Origin: Lithospermum erythrorhizon
Lineage: Eukaryota > Streptophyta > Magnoliopsida > Boraginales > Boraginaceae
NCBI GenBank assembly: GCA_019722365.1
Contig: JADFUC010002241.1
Coordinates: forward strand, 1-64,000
Reading direction: 5' to 3'
Length of the DNA: 64,000 bases
Part shown: in pieces, positions 13,700 through 25,100 of the stretch
Numbering within the stretch: the first letter of the stretch is position 1
Layout of the letters: the number at the start of each line of letters is the position of its first letter
The notes under the pieces: generated by a model
Database searches by the model: none
What the model saw: only the letters and a program-made list of their open reading frames with translations
What the model was told of the DNA's origin: nothing
Made by a program: the position numbers and the translations under genes

Positions 13700-14353
13700 C
13701 TTAAAAACTTAAGTCCCTACCTAAGTCTCGAGAGTATCGGAGTTCGACGAGGAGATCGACTTCAAAGAAAGTCAAGACGGAAACAGCGACTTAAGGAAGA
13801 GTTCGAGACTCAGCTGACTTCATGGGAAGTTCGACTTGGGCGAAGTCCCTACCGCTTCTCCCGAATGCTGTATTCTTAGGTCAGTTTTAAACTTATAAAC
13901 ACCCCCACTGTTTCGAGTCTTTAACCCAAAACTGATCGTTGTGAGGCTATCGGTTTGCAGAAAGGGGTTCCTAGTTAACCTCGTCTTGTTTATTTTGGCC
14001 CTTCCTATCAGAAAATGAAACAGATTCGCCTGTTTTTTCTATTTTCTAAAGAATTGTTAGCTACACAAGTCCTGTTTATGAGAATAGCTTGTCTAGTAAT
14101 CTCTATTCTAGAAATAGTATAAATAATAATTCAATTCGCTTTCTTAGAAGCATCTACATCCGGTATGTTTCTTTAGCTCAAGTCCTAATATGTTCCTCCA
14201 TTATAAGAAAATCTTTTGTGGCTCGCCCATGGATAACCGTTAGGAATACCTGGCATTAAAATATTTGTCTCTTTATTTTCAAGACTTACTTATCTATTAT
14301 CTTAGAATTTGCAACTGGTTATTAAGCAATTACCCGTTTATGCCGTTATAACA
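13700..14353 (+). mobile_element. Left LTR of small LTR element 1
   Basis: This aligns by eye, in the same orientation, with 15885-16530. Shared blocks are a TATA-like CTTATAAACACCCCC (about 13889) followed by CTTTAA.CCCAAAA, then CAGATTCGCCTGTTTT, a TTGTTAGC block, CTCCATTATA, CTCTTTATTTTCAAG, AATTTGCAA and the terminal CGTTATAACA ending at 14353. The left edge is not sharply defined. Confidence 0.65.
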
Positions 14354-15884
14354 ACCCTGCATCGTAGCCTTGATTCAGATCAAATAAGAAGATGAGTGGT
14401 GAAATTTTGAAATTTAGAGAAGTTCACCGAGAAATAGTTATGGATTATGTGGGACTCGATGAAGTTATTAGTCATAGTAGGGAAATTACATGTTGTTAGC
14501 CCTCGCAGTTTTACGATTTACTCAGCTGGGTAACACTTAGCTGCTCAGTGTGGATACATCGGAGAAGAAGTTATTCCAAGAGTCGACGATGGATCCTAGG
14601 TGACCGGATGTGGCGCTTATTATCAGATGGATTGGGTCTAGTATGTCCCAAGAGTGAAGTAGGTACGTAAAAGCGTCTTAGAAAATACAAGGTACGCACT
14701 TAAGGAACATGGCCTAGTTGTTGATTCACATTTACAATCGACAAAGCGGGTTTTGAATTCGAGTGTTCTATCATACGTGTCTTAGTGAGGGAGCGGTTCT
14801 AAAGCAATTTGACGGGGTATTTATCATTTCTGTGGTAAATGGCATCCGTTTATAAAGGGTTGACTGACCAATGTAATTAGGACACAGCCGAGTATTCTAC
14901 ACATTGAACAAGGTTAGACACTCCGCCTCCCACGACTAATAATTTGTTATCTTTGAGCTCATAGACAAGGCGGGTTCAGCTTTCTGTAGTAATGTAGGTC
15001 AATTATTTATGTGGGGTTCGAATGTGGATTCTGAAATGTGTGAACATGGAACTTATATGTTTTAAGGAGGCATGTTTCTTGGTCGATTATTGTAGGGAAA
15101 CAAAGTGGAGGAAGTCAAATCGTGGAGAGGCTGAGTCGGAGATATTTCAGTTAATGGCAAATACTCTAATAAGCCATGGTTTCAAGGAACATCAAGGAGT
15201 AACTCAAGTATTGCCCCTAGAACCAGCCTCGATACCTTTCGAGAGGTGGCGACAACGGGGAGGACTTAGCTCATGCTTCAGCTCTCATTTGTCATCTGGC
15301 CGAAGCATCGAGAATATTCAATGGCAGGCTGTCAGTGGAGAGGAGATTTCTTCACCTCCGGTCCGATGATCAAGCGAGGACTGCCAAGACAACAGATGGA
15401 AAAAAAGTCACGACTTGCATTTTCATGCAACTAGGATGGGAAAGTATGGCATTTTGGTGTTATAATTAGTTTTGTTTATGATTTTGGTTCTTCACACATG
15501 GTTCGATGTTGTTAGCAGTGGAATATCAACAGCTAACAACATCACTGTGTAGCGAGGATTCTACAGGATCCAACGGTGTCAATTCTCGCTAACTTATTTG
15601 TTTCGTAATTGCCCGCGACTGGCAATATGGTGCTGGTTGACAGCTGAGCATCAGTTTCATCTCTTCCGTGGCTTTGAACATCTTTCACATCTGGTACTTC
15701 GGTACAACCCTACTATTTGGGCACATTTGGTACTTCGGGTACATCTCGTTGTACCTTTCTAGAGGTTCTCGATTTTCCTCATTTGGAGGATTCTAAGGCG
15801 CGAGATTAGCTAGTAGTGCCTCAAATCTCTTTATTGTCGCTTTTTGAGATCGACTTGGTCGGACATGGCCAAGTCACTACCAAT
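14354..15884 (+). mobile_element. Internal region of small LTR element 1, no recognisable proteins
   Basis: About 1.5 kb between the two LTRs. The longest open frame (15022-15369, 115 codons) carries no gag or pol motif I can identify. The element is therefore TRIM/LARD-like, or internally deleted. It includes a perfect 12-bp inverted repeat at 15505-15543. Confidence 0.5.
15505..15543. repeat. Perfect 12-bp inverted repeat
   Basis: GATGTTGTTAGC (15505-15516) and GCTAACAACATC (15532-15543) are exact complements around a 15-nt loop. It lies 3' of the small open frame inside LTR element 1. It could form an RNA hairpin or be a binding site; no function is evident. Confidence 0.8.
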
Positions 15885-16530
15885 GTCCCAATGCATGATA
15901 CTCTGGGAGTTCAGTTGACCTTTACTGAATTGACCGGGACTTCAAACGAAGTTCAATGAAACAGCACTTCATGATAAGTTCGACTGGGTCGGGACTTCAT
16001 GTGGAGTTCGTGACTGGGTCAGACTTAGCGTTTCACCAAGTCCCGACACGCGAATTTCTAGCGGTTTTAAGCATATAAATACACCTCCAAATTGGTTTCA
16101 GCCTTTAAATTCCCAAAATTAATGCCAGTGATATTAATGAGAGCGAGGTTCATTAATACCTTTGTGTTCATGAGTTCTATTATTCTCGAATAGCCAGAGG
16201 CCAGATTCGCTTGTTTTCATTGCTCAAAAGTTGTTAGCATGTTTCATGCATGAATAAGTAAGGCCTATGAATTTATTATAAGAGTAGAAGAATTTTATTC
16301 TGTGCGGGTGTAGCGATTCACATCTAAGGAGCTGGGCTGCAACAAGCTCGTAATCTCGTTCTCCATTATAGTGAAATACGTTATGCTGCTTCTACCCGCC
16401 GACAATTCTAATATATTGTTGTGATACTAATGCTAAATAACTGCCTCTTTATTTCAAGTACTGCCTAATTCTTTATTTATAATTTGCAATCAAGTTTACT
16501 ATATCAAATTGAATTCCAATCGTTATAACA
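15885..16530 (+). mobile_element. Right LTR of small LTR element 1
   Basis: Same block order as the left copy: GCATATAAATACACC (about 16069) and CTTTAAATTCCCAAAA, then CAGATTCGCTTGTTTT, TTGTTAGC, CTCCATTATA, CTCTTTATTTCAAG, AATTTGCAA and CGTTATAACA at 16521-16530. Many substitutions and indels separate the two copies, so the insertion is old. Confidence 0.65.
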
Positions 16531-17753
16531 AACTAATTTATGACAATATGACACCTTTACTCACCATCGGTATAATATTTATTATAAAAAATTGGTATTA
16601 TATTAAGTTGATTACATTAAAGCTATCAAGTTCAATGAAAATATCATTAAATAATATACTTATTGAAAAATATTGAAGTTGTAAAACAAAATTTTGTAAA
16701 ACAAAATTTGCCAATCACTATGAATTATAATAATAAAAACAAGACAGTGTATGTAATATAAATATCCTTAAAACAGATGTCTGTTTTTCGAGATATAATG
16801 GATTGAAGACTAGCAATAACATTACTCTTAATATATTTTCGAACTAAAGTCAGCATGTAATTCGATCATCACAAATAAAAGAAGAATTCTCAATTTGTTG
16901 GAGGAAGATTGCTCCATGATATGCATACATCTAATGAATCAAATTTCATAATGTGCCCTTCAATACGCACAACGAAGTTCATAACAAAGGGTTCAAATTA
17001 AAAGTAATGAACGTATTCCCACGTATTCCTCTCCTTCCTTTATTAGCCACTCAATACACCAATTTTATAATGGTTTCTGTGTTAGGAAGTGTCTCTACTT
17101 ACTCAGATGGGAATTTATAAATTCATTACTATCATTACGCACCACTAATAAGTATTGAAAGTAAATAATATCTTGAAACATTTCACATGAAAAGATGCTA
17201 TGTCTTGTCTTTAGTAGCTTAAATTCAATTTGAAATCTCTCAAATGGACAAAGAAACATCAGTTACTTAAAATAATATGTAAATCATCTCTATCGTAATA
17301 GTCATGTAATGGATCGTGCATGTACAATCTTATATTTCGAATTGTAGAATTCAATTTGTACTCACAATAAATTCGACAACCATCAATTTTGCAATCAGCT
17401 TAGAAGTCCAAATGATTTTTCCAACATCTCCAATTGAATGAAAATTGAAATGAAAATAAAAGGACTAGAGAAACTGGATGAACGCAAATCATTGGAGAAC
17501 AATAAAATATGATAGCTAGAGCCTCAATCTTGCAACCTTCCCTTGTGCGTATATTTTTACATAACATAGGTGATGACTCATATGTGATGACTCATATTTT
17601 TACAGCATACAGGTGATGACTCATATTTTGAGTAAATACGGCTAATCACTTACTCCTTCAGAACAAAAGAATCATTAAAAGCATATCTTATCCTTTACTC
17701 TTCGTTTATAACTAGTAACTCAAATTGATTTGCTTCTCCAATGTTGTGTGTTG
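16531..17753. other. AT-rich, no gene; three copies of a TGACTCA-bearing word
   Basis: Stops are dense in all frames. GTGATGACTCATAT occurs three times (17570-17583, 17584-17597, 17613-17626). Otherwise nothing is recognised. Confidence 0.4.
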
Positions 17754-17995
17754 CACTAGTACAAAAATTCACTTAAATAGCGCTAAAAAATGGCTTTAGA
17801 TAATACTTTTGAGTGCTACCTAATGGGGGTGTTACCCATGTAAATATTTACTTAGGCAACACTTATGGGATACGCTACCTCAATGTCACTATAAGATAGA
17901 GCTCATTTAAATACCTTAGTGGCGATAAAGTGTTACCAAGTGACAAGTGAACGCTATCTTTGTAAGTGTTATCCAAGTCATTGTAATATAGCACT
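17754..17995 (+). mobile_element. CACTA (En/Spm) transposon terminus
   Basis: CACTAGTACAAAAATTCACT starts at 17754. It is followed by short related subterminal words such as TAGCGCTA, GTGCTACC and CGCTATC, typical of CACTA element ends. The AT-rich DNA that follows (18000-18250) could be the element interior. No matching TAGTG end was found downstream, so the element is partial or its partner lies elsewhere. Confidence 0.55.
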
Positions 17996-18785
17996 TTTAT
18001 TTTCTTTGATACATATTTTTATTTTTCAAAATTAATTATATCAATTTTCAATAACTTATAAACTAATAATAACAAATAAACAGCCCAAAGATTTTTCATT
18101 TCATTCTAGCAAATAAATTATATCACTAAAATAAAAATGCATGTTCATTGAAGAATTACATTAATTACAATCAAATATCTAAAACTACTAACATTAAAAA
18201 ATGAAATAAATATAAAATGTACATCACTAATAAATTACATCACTGTAGATATCTTCATCTCCATTTCCGAAGTTTCTTGATCTTCATTCACACGTACACT
18301 TTCAGCACTATAGTATCATACCATCATCCTGCTCTATTGTCACCAAAGTAAAAATTGTTCCTCCAAAGACTAATTCAACTGGTAAAGATTTAGAATGCTA
18401 AGTATCTACACCCTTACCTTTTTATCCAATATGGATTCAATTTCATAAAGTGCGAATTTATCAGTCAAGTTAAAAGGAAAGCTCTAGTCTCCCTGACACA
18501 CTGAGGCACATCTCGAGATTAACCTTCGCGGTATCCAAGGCGTGGACCTCGAGGGGTCAGTGAGGCGACGGCTTTCACACTTTTACCAAAGTAAAAATTG
18601 TACCTTCTCTCCAACTCGAGCATTTAATTAACACGGAGTAATAAAGAACATGCAACAAATTATATGAGAGGTAAATTCTTGAGATTGGTTTTATATCTTC
18701 TCTGCAATACAACATCAAAATGACTCGTGGCAAAATAATCAAGAAAAAACAAAGGCTTTGCACTAGGACCGACGTTCCCATCTCA

Positions 18786-18850
18786 CACTACAAGAACCTC
18801 TCACGCTGCGGATTTTGGCGGTGGCCCACCGCAGTGGACCTCCTTTATCT
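18786..18850 (+). mobile_element. Second CACTA-type terminus
   Basis: CACTACAAGAACCTC begins at 18786 and is followed by a compact palindrome GCGGTGG-C-CCACCGC (18818-18832), as in subterminal repeats of CACTA elements. It has the same orientation as the terminus at 17754, so the two do not form a pair. Confidence 0.45.
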
Positions 18851-19439
18851 TGTCTCACAATGTTTCCGTGATCGAGAAACCTTGCTATGAGAGGCCATCG
18901 AACGGGTGATCACCGGTCGAGTTAGCCACGCGAGGAGGTCTCTTGTAGTCTCTTTGGTTCTTCTTTCGCACAACTTGTGCCCCCTCACTCGCCAAGGAAA
19001 CGGGCAGTATCAGATCTTCGCTTACTCCAAGTTTGTTTTGGGTATCGAAGCTCATATCCTCGCCATGTCGACGAGTTTAGGTACTGTGACTCGTGATCAA
19101 GTCGCATCGCAATACTCCAATGATAAAGTCAGTATTTATCTATGGGAAATAACTTAAGGAAATTAGGTTCAATATTGTTCTCGAATGCGAGAATGTATGG
19201 GATATTTATATAGGGAAAATCCAAATAGCCAAAGCTAAGGAGATGATGACAAGTGGCATGATCCCCTTAACTCTCAAGTCCCTTTCTAGGAGATTCAAGC
19301 TTTTAATCCATCATTAAATGAGCCTTAAATGGACATTCTTTTTTGTCTCCTGACCCATAAATAGCATTTATGTCAAACATGATCAAACAATTTTTGTTAA
19401 CTCTAATGCCATCAATTAAATATGAAATTTACCTGATTA

Positions 19440-19795
19440 ATTCCAATAGAGTCATGAATTCCTGTTTCAAAGGTTAGCTTGAGTTTGTCTTACACGCCTA
19501 TCATAAGCGACATTGATAAAAGCTTTTCTATTAAAGAATAATTTTTCACCGTTATAACACCGACGATAACAGTGGGGTATTCGATATCGCATCTATAAAG
19601 TGTCTAAACTAAAAGGCTACTTCGTGTCTCACTTGCTTGAAGAGTTTTAAAGCATAAGACGATATCATCATAACGTTAACTCCATCTTGTTACATGTATA
19701 ACATGACAAAGCGAAAGAAATTGATTAAGGAAGTTATTGTAAATAAAGAAACTTTTATGATACTTTGAAGATCTTCTTTTGACTGAAGGTATTTC
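19440..19795 (+). mobile_element. Left LTR of small LTR element 2
   Basis: This matches 20852-21145 in direct orientation. Shared blocks are GTTATAACA, GGGTATT.GATATC, CGTGTCTCACTTGCTTGAAG, AGTTTTAAAGCATAA, TCTTGTTACATGT, AAATAA.GAAAC and TTTATGATACTTTGAA. The outer edges are approximate. Confidence 0.6.
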
Positions 19796-20851
19796 TTGGG
19801 GATCAAGTATCCGAGAATGGGTAAAGTGGACGGAAATACCGTGGCTGCGTATTTTAGGACAAACTAGTTAGAGAATTCATGTGCAGCCAGATTCCGCATA
19901 TTGCGATCCTACCTATGTTCCACGCGTAAGCTGGTGGAATATATCTTCAACATCACCCCGAAAGTTAATGAATAAGCATTGTGACAGACAAATGGTGGAT
20001 CACCGCGCTACTATGAAGTGGCCGATATTATAAAGGAGTTAACTGAGAATACTCAAGCAGCCAGCTTAACTCGAGAATACTTGCAAAGACAACCGAGGGT
20101 CTACTTCAAGCTTCCTCCTTGAGCTTAAGATATGCAAGATTGTGGAAAGCCAAGCTTCCAGTGGTTGTTGTATGTGTTTGGGTCGACTCAGAATTAAATA
20201 ATATAGCGTGATTTTCGACGATTGGAAATCATTTCAATTTAATTAGTGCCAAGTTGAAACTCATTGGTTTTCCCAACCTTATTTGTAGTGATGTCGATTT
20301 ACTCAACACCCGCAGGTATCAGTCTTAAGACGTAAAGAATGTCAAGCATACGTAACACCACTGACCATGACTGACAAGCTAATGAAATAAGACTTTTGTT
20401 GTCACAGATCTAAATACAATTAATAGTTCGAAATAGTATTCAAGCAGGAAGTTCGCCAAGTATATTTATTAAGTGTATTTAATAAGAGCAACAAAGGTCG
20501 AAGCCGAGATCTGTGAAGACAATCGTGATTTCTCGAATCAAGGCCAAGATCCGCACTTTAAAGACCACCGTCCCTCCAATTGTTATATTAATCCTATTAC
20601 TACTGGCCGGTGACCTCCTAACCAAAATGCCGACGCAGTGATTCTGTAACTTATCTCCTCATTGCTTAGACAAATATCATATCTTTATTTTGGGTTTGTA
20701 CTGGATTTCTCCGCTCAACCGCTTCCAACGCTCATTGACCGATCATTGCTTTTGTATTATGTTCTTTTGTTTTAACACTTATGTTTTTTTCACTCCACCG
20801 GCGTATGCTTAAGTATCGGTATTTGTCATGAAAAACCTTATCCAAATGGGG
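19796..20851 (+). mobile_element. Internal region of small LTR element 2
   Basis: About 1.05 kb with no recognisable gag or pol. Before the right LTR is CAAATGGGGAGTTTG (about 20844), which looks like the polypurine tract of a Ty1/copia-type element. The GGGGATCAAGT word after the left LTR could be a weak remnant of a tRNA-Met primer site. Its size and lack of coding fit a TRIM/LARD-like nonautonomous element. Confidence 0.5.
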
Positions 20852-21145
20852 AGTTTGTTAAGGTAATGTATTGGATAAAGTATTTTTACAGAGAGTACCA
20901 CTGTTATAACAGTTGGTCTATAACAAGTGGAAGGGTATTGGATATCATGCATTTATCCAAGTGTTAAAACTTAAAGGTTGCATCGTGTCTCACTTGCTTG
21001 AAGAGTTTTAAAAGCATAAAAGACGCATCCCACTGCTAATCAGCAAGAGATCTTGTTACATGTTAAAGACAAAGTTGTTAAAATCGACATGAAATTTAAA
21101 TAAGGAAACTTTATGATACTTTTGAAATTGTTATTTCATTGAAGT
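20852..21145 (+). mobile_element. Right LTR of small LTR element 2
   Basis: It starts TGTTAAGGTAATG directly after the polypurine-like tract and repeats the left LTR's blocks in order. It contains a perfect 14-bp palindrome ACTGTTATAACAGT at 20900-20913, only partly kept in the left copy. Confidence 0.6.
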
Positions 21146-21178
21146 ATCATGTAACTTACGTTAGATATTTTTCATCAT

Positions 21179-21262
21179 GTTGTATAATTTTATTAAAAAT
21201 ATATCAATAAAACATACTTTTCAAATTTTCCATCGATATATTTTATCAAATATTATACAACA
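21179..21262. repeat. AT-rich fold-back
   Basis: GTTGTATAATTTTATTAAAA (from 21179) and its near-complement ending AATATTATACAAC (to 21262) form arms of about 27 bp with a few mismatches. It is followed by ACAAATGCGACAATTTTTTA, which resembles the MITE end at 56185-56205, so it may be part of a related MITE. Confidence 0.45.
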
Positions 21263-21499
21263 CAAAACAAAAATATTTACTACACAAGCTCAACTATTAA
21301 AAGCTCAAAAAACAAATGCGACAATTTTTTATGAGAAAGAATAAATAAATAATCACCATAAAAGTGACTTTGTCTACAAGTAAGCCTAAATCACCAGTCA
21401 CCAAGGGACCGATCTTCATACTACCAATTTCTTCTCAGCTTTACGACTAGATTATTGAATTCACGAATTTAATCGTTTGATATCTATTAAAAAAGTTAC

Positions 21500-21503
<4 letters not shown>

Positions 21504-21529
<26 letters not shown>
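21504..21529 (+). repeat. A-run of 26
   Basis: An uninterrupted run of 26 A residues in AT-rich DNA about 630 bp upstream of the transporter ATG. No open frame or tRNA-like body upstream explains it as a retroposon tail. Confidence 0.8.
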
Positions 21530-21532
<3 letters not shown>

Positions 21533-21657
21533 TAACCCAAACATAATACCTCTATAAATAGTCTACACCAATAATTTATTGATTACATAACGATAAGGTG
21601 ATACGCTAGTATCTAATGAATGGATGAACCAACAATACTACAAAATGCAAGTGCAAG

Positions 21658-21760
21658 CACTACTAGAGATTTACTATAGAATAGCAATTATTTTTGGATT
21701 TATATGACGGTTTTAAGCGCTATCTAAATTACCGTTATAATAGTTAACATATGCTCTGAG
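21658..21760 (+). mobile_element. Third CACTA-like terminus upstream of the transporter
   Basis: CACTACTAGAGATTTACT begins at 21658. Subterminal GCGCTATC (about 21718) recalls the AGCGCTA words of the element at 17754. It lies about 375 bp upstream of the transporter TATA box. No opposite end was seen. Confidence 0.4.
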
Positions 21761-22033
21761 ACCTATCAACAATCTCGTCAATTTATGAAACTAAAACAGT
21801 ATTTAGATGGCATATTTTTAAATGAATGGTCATGATTCTCATATAATTTTAATGGGATAGGAAAAATCATCTTGAATTGTCTTGGTCACTTTTCCCAGCT
21901 TATTTTGGCCTCCTACTGTTACAAGCAAGCCACTACATAAAGCGAAAAAGCCATTCTCATAAAAAGATAAGCAGTAGAGCCTTAAAATATACGCAGGCCA
22001 ATATGGCGATATCAGAACAGTATTTAGTTTACC

Positions 22034-22040
22034 TATAAAT
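22034..22040 (+). promoter_or_regulatory. TATA box of the transporter gene
   Basis: CTATAAATAAGG lies about 95 bp upstream of the ATG at 22131. This leaves room for a start site near 22065 and a leader of about 65 nt. It is the only TATA-like word close to the gene start. Confidence 0.5.
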
Positions 22041-22130
22041 AAGGTGTATTGCTATCTTCTGATGAGACAGAACCACACAAGCTAATATTAAGCCACTATA
22101 TTTCCTCCTCAAGACATTAATAATTCAAAC

Positions 22131-25100
22131 ATGAAAGGATTGTTTGCTTGCCTAACGTGCAAGGAAAATGTCAAGTGTTACACAGCAGTTATTATTCTCA
22201 AGTTCATTTACACTGGCCAATCCCTCTTAACTAAAGCATCCATATCTCAAGGCATGCCTCCCAACGTTTTTGCAGCTTATCAGCAAGCCATTGCCACTTT
22301 GGCCTTGGCTCCTTTCGCTTTCTATTTAGAGAGGTTAATACAAAAACTTTCTTTCAAAAAAATGGACAAACTTTGATTGTTTATTGGTCAAATGGTCCGG
22401 AGTCGATTTAATATATGGCTTTCTGACAAGTAGATGGTCCCTTATTTTGCTATTAGTTTTTAACACCACAATCCTAACATAGATAAAATGGCAACCTTAA
22501 AGCTTAATTATCGCCACTAAATTCTAACTTTCGAATTTTTCTTTTAATTAATTAGAATCTCGATCCCAGATAAATGATCATTTGAGTAATTAACCTGTCG
22601 ATATATTATATTATACGTGATTTCAAATTTTAAATTTATACGGACTATTATAATATATGAACAAACGAGGTGATTGGTGATTTTGACATCGGTTAACCAG
22701 TTTGTGATATGAGTCTCCATATTTTTTTATCGAAACTCCAACATGATCATAATTTTGATGTACTAAATAAATCATCAAGCAATAATAACTCTGTGAATTG
22801 ATATTTTTTTTTTTTTGTCCTTGATGGTATCTAGAGATACTTCTACTCCGCTTACATTGAAGATCTTGAGTAAGATAATCACTATCGCGGTGCTTGGGTA
22901 CGTGAATATTGCTTATTTTATCTATTTTATTCGATAATATTTATGTTTATGCTATTTATTCTTCTATCTCAAATGTTTCGAAATCATGCAGGCTCACTTT
23001 GACATATTATTTCTATTTCACTGCAATGAAGTTTGTCTCCGCGACTTTTATTATGGCCATGGGTAACACCTTACCTATGGTTGTGTACATCATGGCGGTG
23101 TGCTTGAGGTATTTTTTTATATGTTACTCCCTCTATTTCAAGATTTTCATTTCACTTTAGCAATAAACTTTAACTACGACTATCAAATTTATTTAAAAAT
23201 AATATACCATGGTATTTTGTTTAGATTCGTCTCAATAATATATATTTTTAAAATATCAATTTTTATAATTTTACGCTAATTGTAGATATTTAAGGAAATG
23301 GCTCACACCGCGAAGTCAACGTGACAATTTTTTTGGGATGAGTAATACTATAAAAGTTGATTGCATTGCTTGGCACCACTTAACTAATGTTAACATTAGT
23401 GCATCAATCTTTACTTTAGGCATAAATTATTTAAACTTTTAGGATCAACCTACTTGCTCGGTATTATGCGAAAAACCATTGAGTACAATAATTTTGTAAA
23501 AAAAAAATTAATAAATAAGGTAATTGTTAAAAATTCATAGGATGTCATAATAAAACTAATTGATATGTGATTAGAACAACTTACTGATAAATGAAATGTG
23601 TAATTATACAACGTGATATCTTCCGTAATAGATCGGAGTCCAATGATGATGTCCAATTCTGAATCCGGACTGAGTGTATCGAATTATACATGTGGGAAGG
23701 TATGAAGCAATCAGTCCCACATGGAATGATTATACTGATCAATGTCAATTAATAATAAGATAGTGTATCACTCCTTCTATCACCAATTAGTTTTTAAATA
23801 GAGTCCATGAATTCTTAAGATTCATTTTTAAGTATTGATATAGTCAGAGCAGTTTTCAAAAATTTAGAATAATGTTTATTTAAAGGATGATTTTATCCCT
23901 ATTAAATGAAGTGATATGGTATTATAATTCAATAGTCTAGCGGTTGAGCTATCATCCCTTAATCCTTGAAGTTAAGAATTCGAATCTCATTGTACGAGAG
24001 GGGATTGTGAATTATTGTAATCGTAACTATAAAAAAATGAAGTGATATGGTATTATATCTAAATGAATATGTTTCATTTACACACAAAAAAGTTTGGTAG
24101 TATTTGTTAAAATTTGACAAGACTGAATAAAAATAAGATTGTTTTTAAACAAATATTAATTTTAATTTATAAAAATTGCTCTAGATATATTATTAACTTC
24201 ATTTTTTAGGAATAATGTTAGACGGAAAAGTGAAGACTTACCATCAATGGAATAAATAAAGAGAGATAGAACTGACATGGAGTATATTTTAATTTATTTA
24301 TTTTTACCAATGTAAATACTTATTTGTATCCTTTTTTGGAGAAATGTTTCAGGATGGAAAAGCTTGCAATAAATAGATGGTATGGAAGAGCAAAGATGAT
24401 AGGATGCACAATTTGCCTTTCAGGGGCTATGGTATTTTCATTCTATAAAGGTCCTGCTATGTATCACATAGGAAAGGAAATCATATCTACTCATAAATCT
24501 TCAACTAGACATGACCAAGAAAATTGGGTAAAAGGTTTCTTTCTGACGGCTGGCAGTACCTTAACATGGGCTCTATGGATTATCTTTCAGGTATATATCC
24601 CAATAGATTATTATACAAAACAGACTACTGAAGTCTGAGTGCATTATTGTATACTTAAATACAGTAAGGTAGTTTTGTTTCATTTTCCTTCTGATTTGAA
24701 AAATTATACTCCACAAGAATTGCAAAAATGGTCCTCATTAAATCAGTAACTCTGCCTGTTGGCAATTTTAGCCCCATCAAGATTGCAACCCTGTTCTTCC
24801 GCATTATAAGGATTATTTTTGTTTCATTGGAACAAAAGCCTTCGCCATGAAATAATGTACCTTTTGTTTTCAGATATGTATATTTATACTGTTTGATGAA
24901 TAAACAGGGTCCAATACAGAAGGAATATTCACCAAAACTTAGGTTGACAACGTTGCAGTGCTTCTTCAGCAGCATAGCCTCTAGTGTTTGGGTATTTGCT
25001 GAATATAGAAACTTCTCAGTATGGAAGTTAAGTTGGGACGTGAATCTTATTGCTGTGGTCTATTCGGTAAGTAAACAACTGTAGTATTGTTTCCTCTCTT

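Noticed and set aside
15022..15369. 115-codon open frame
   Set aside because: It lies inside a decayed LTR element and has no recognisable domain. It is kept as part of the element, not as a gene.
21504..21529. Poly(A) tail of a LINE or retrogene
   Set aside because: No retrogene, RT motif or target duplication is visible upstream; probably a simple A-run.
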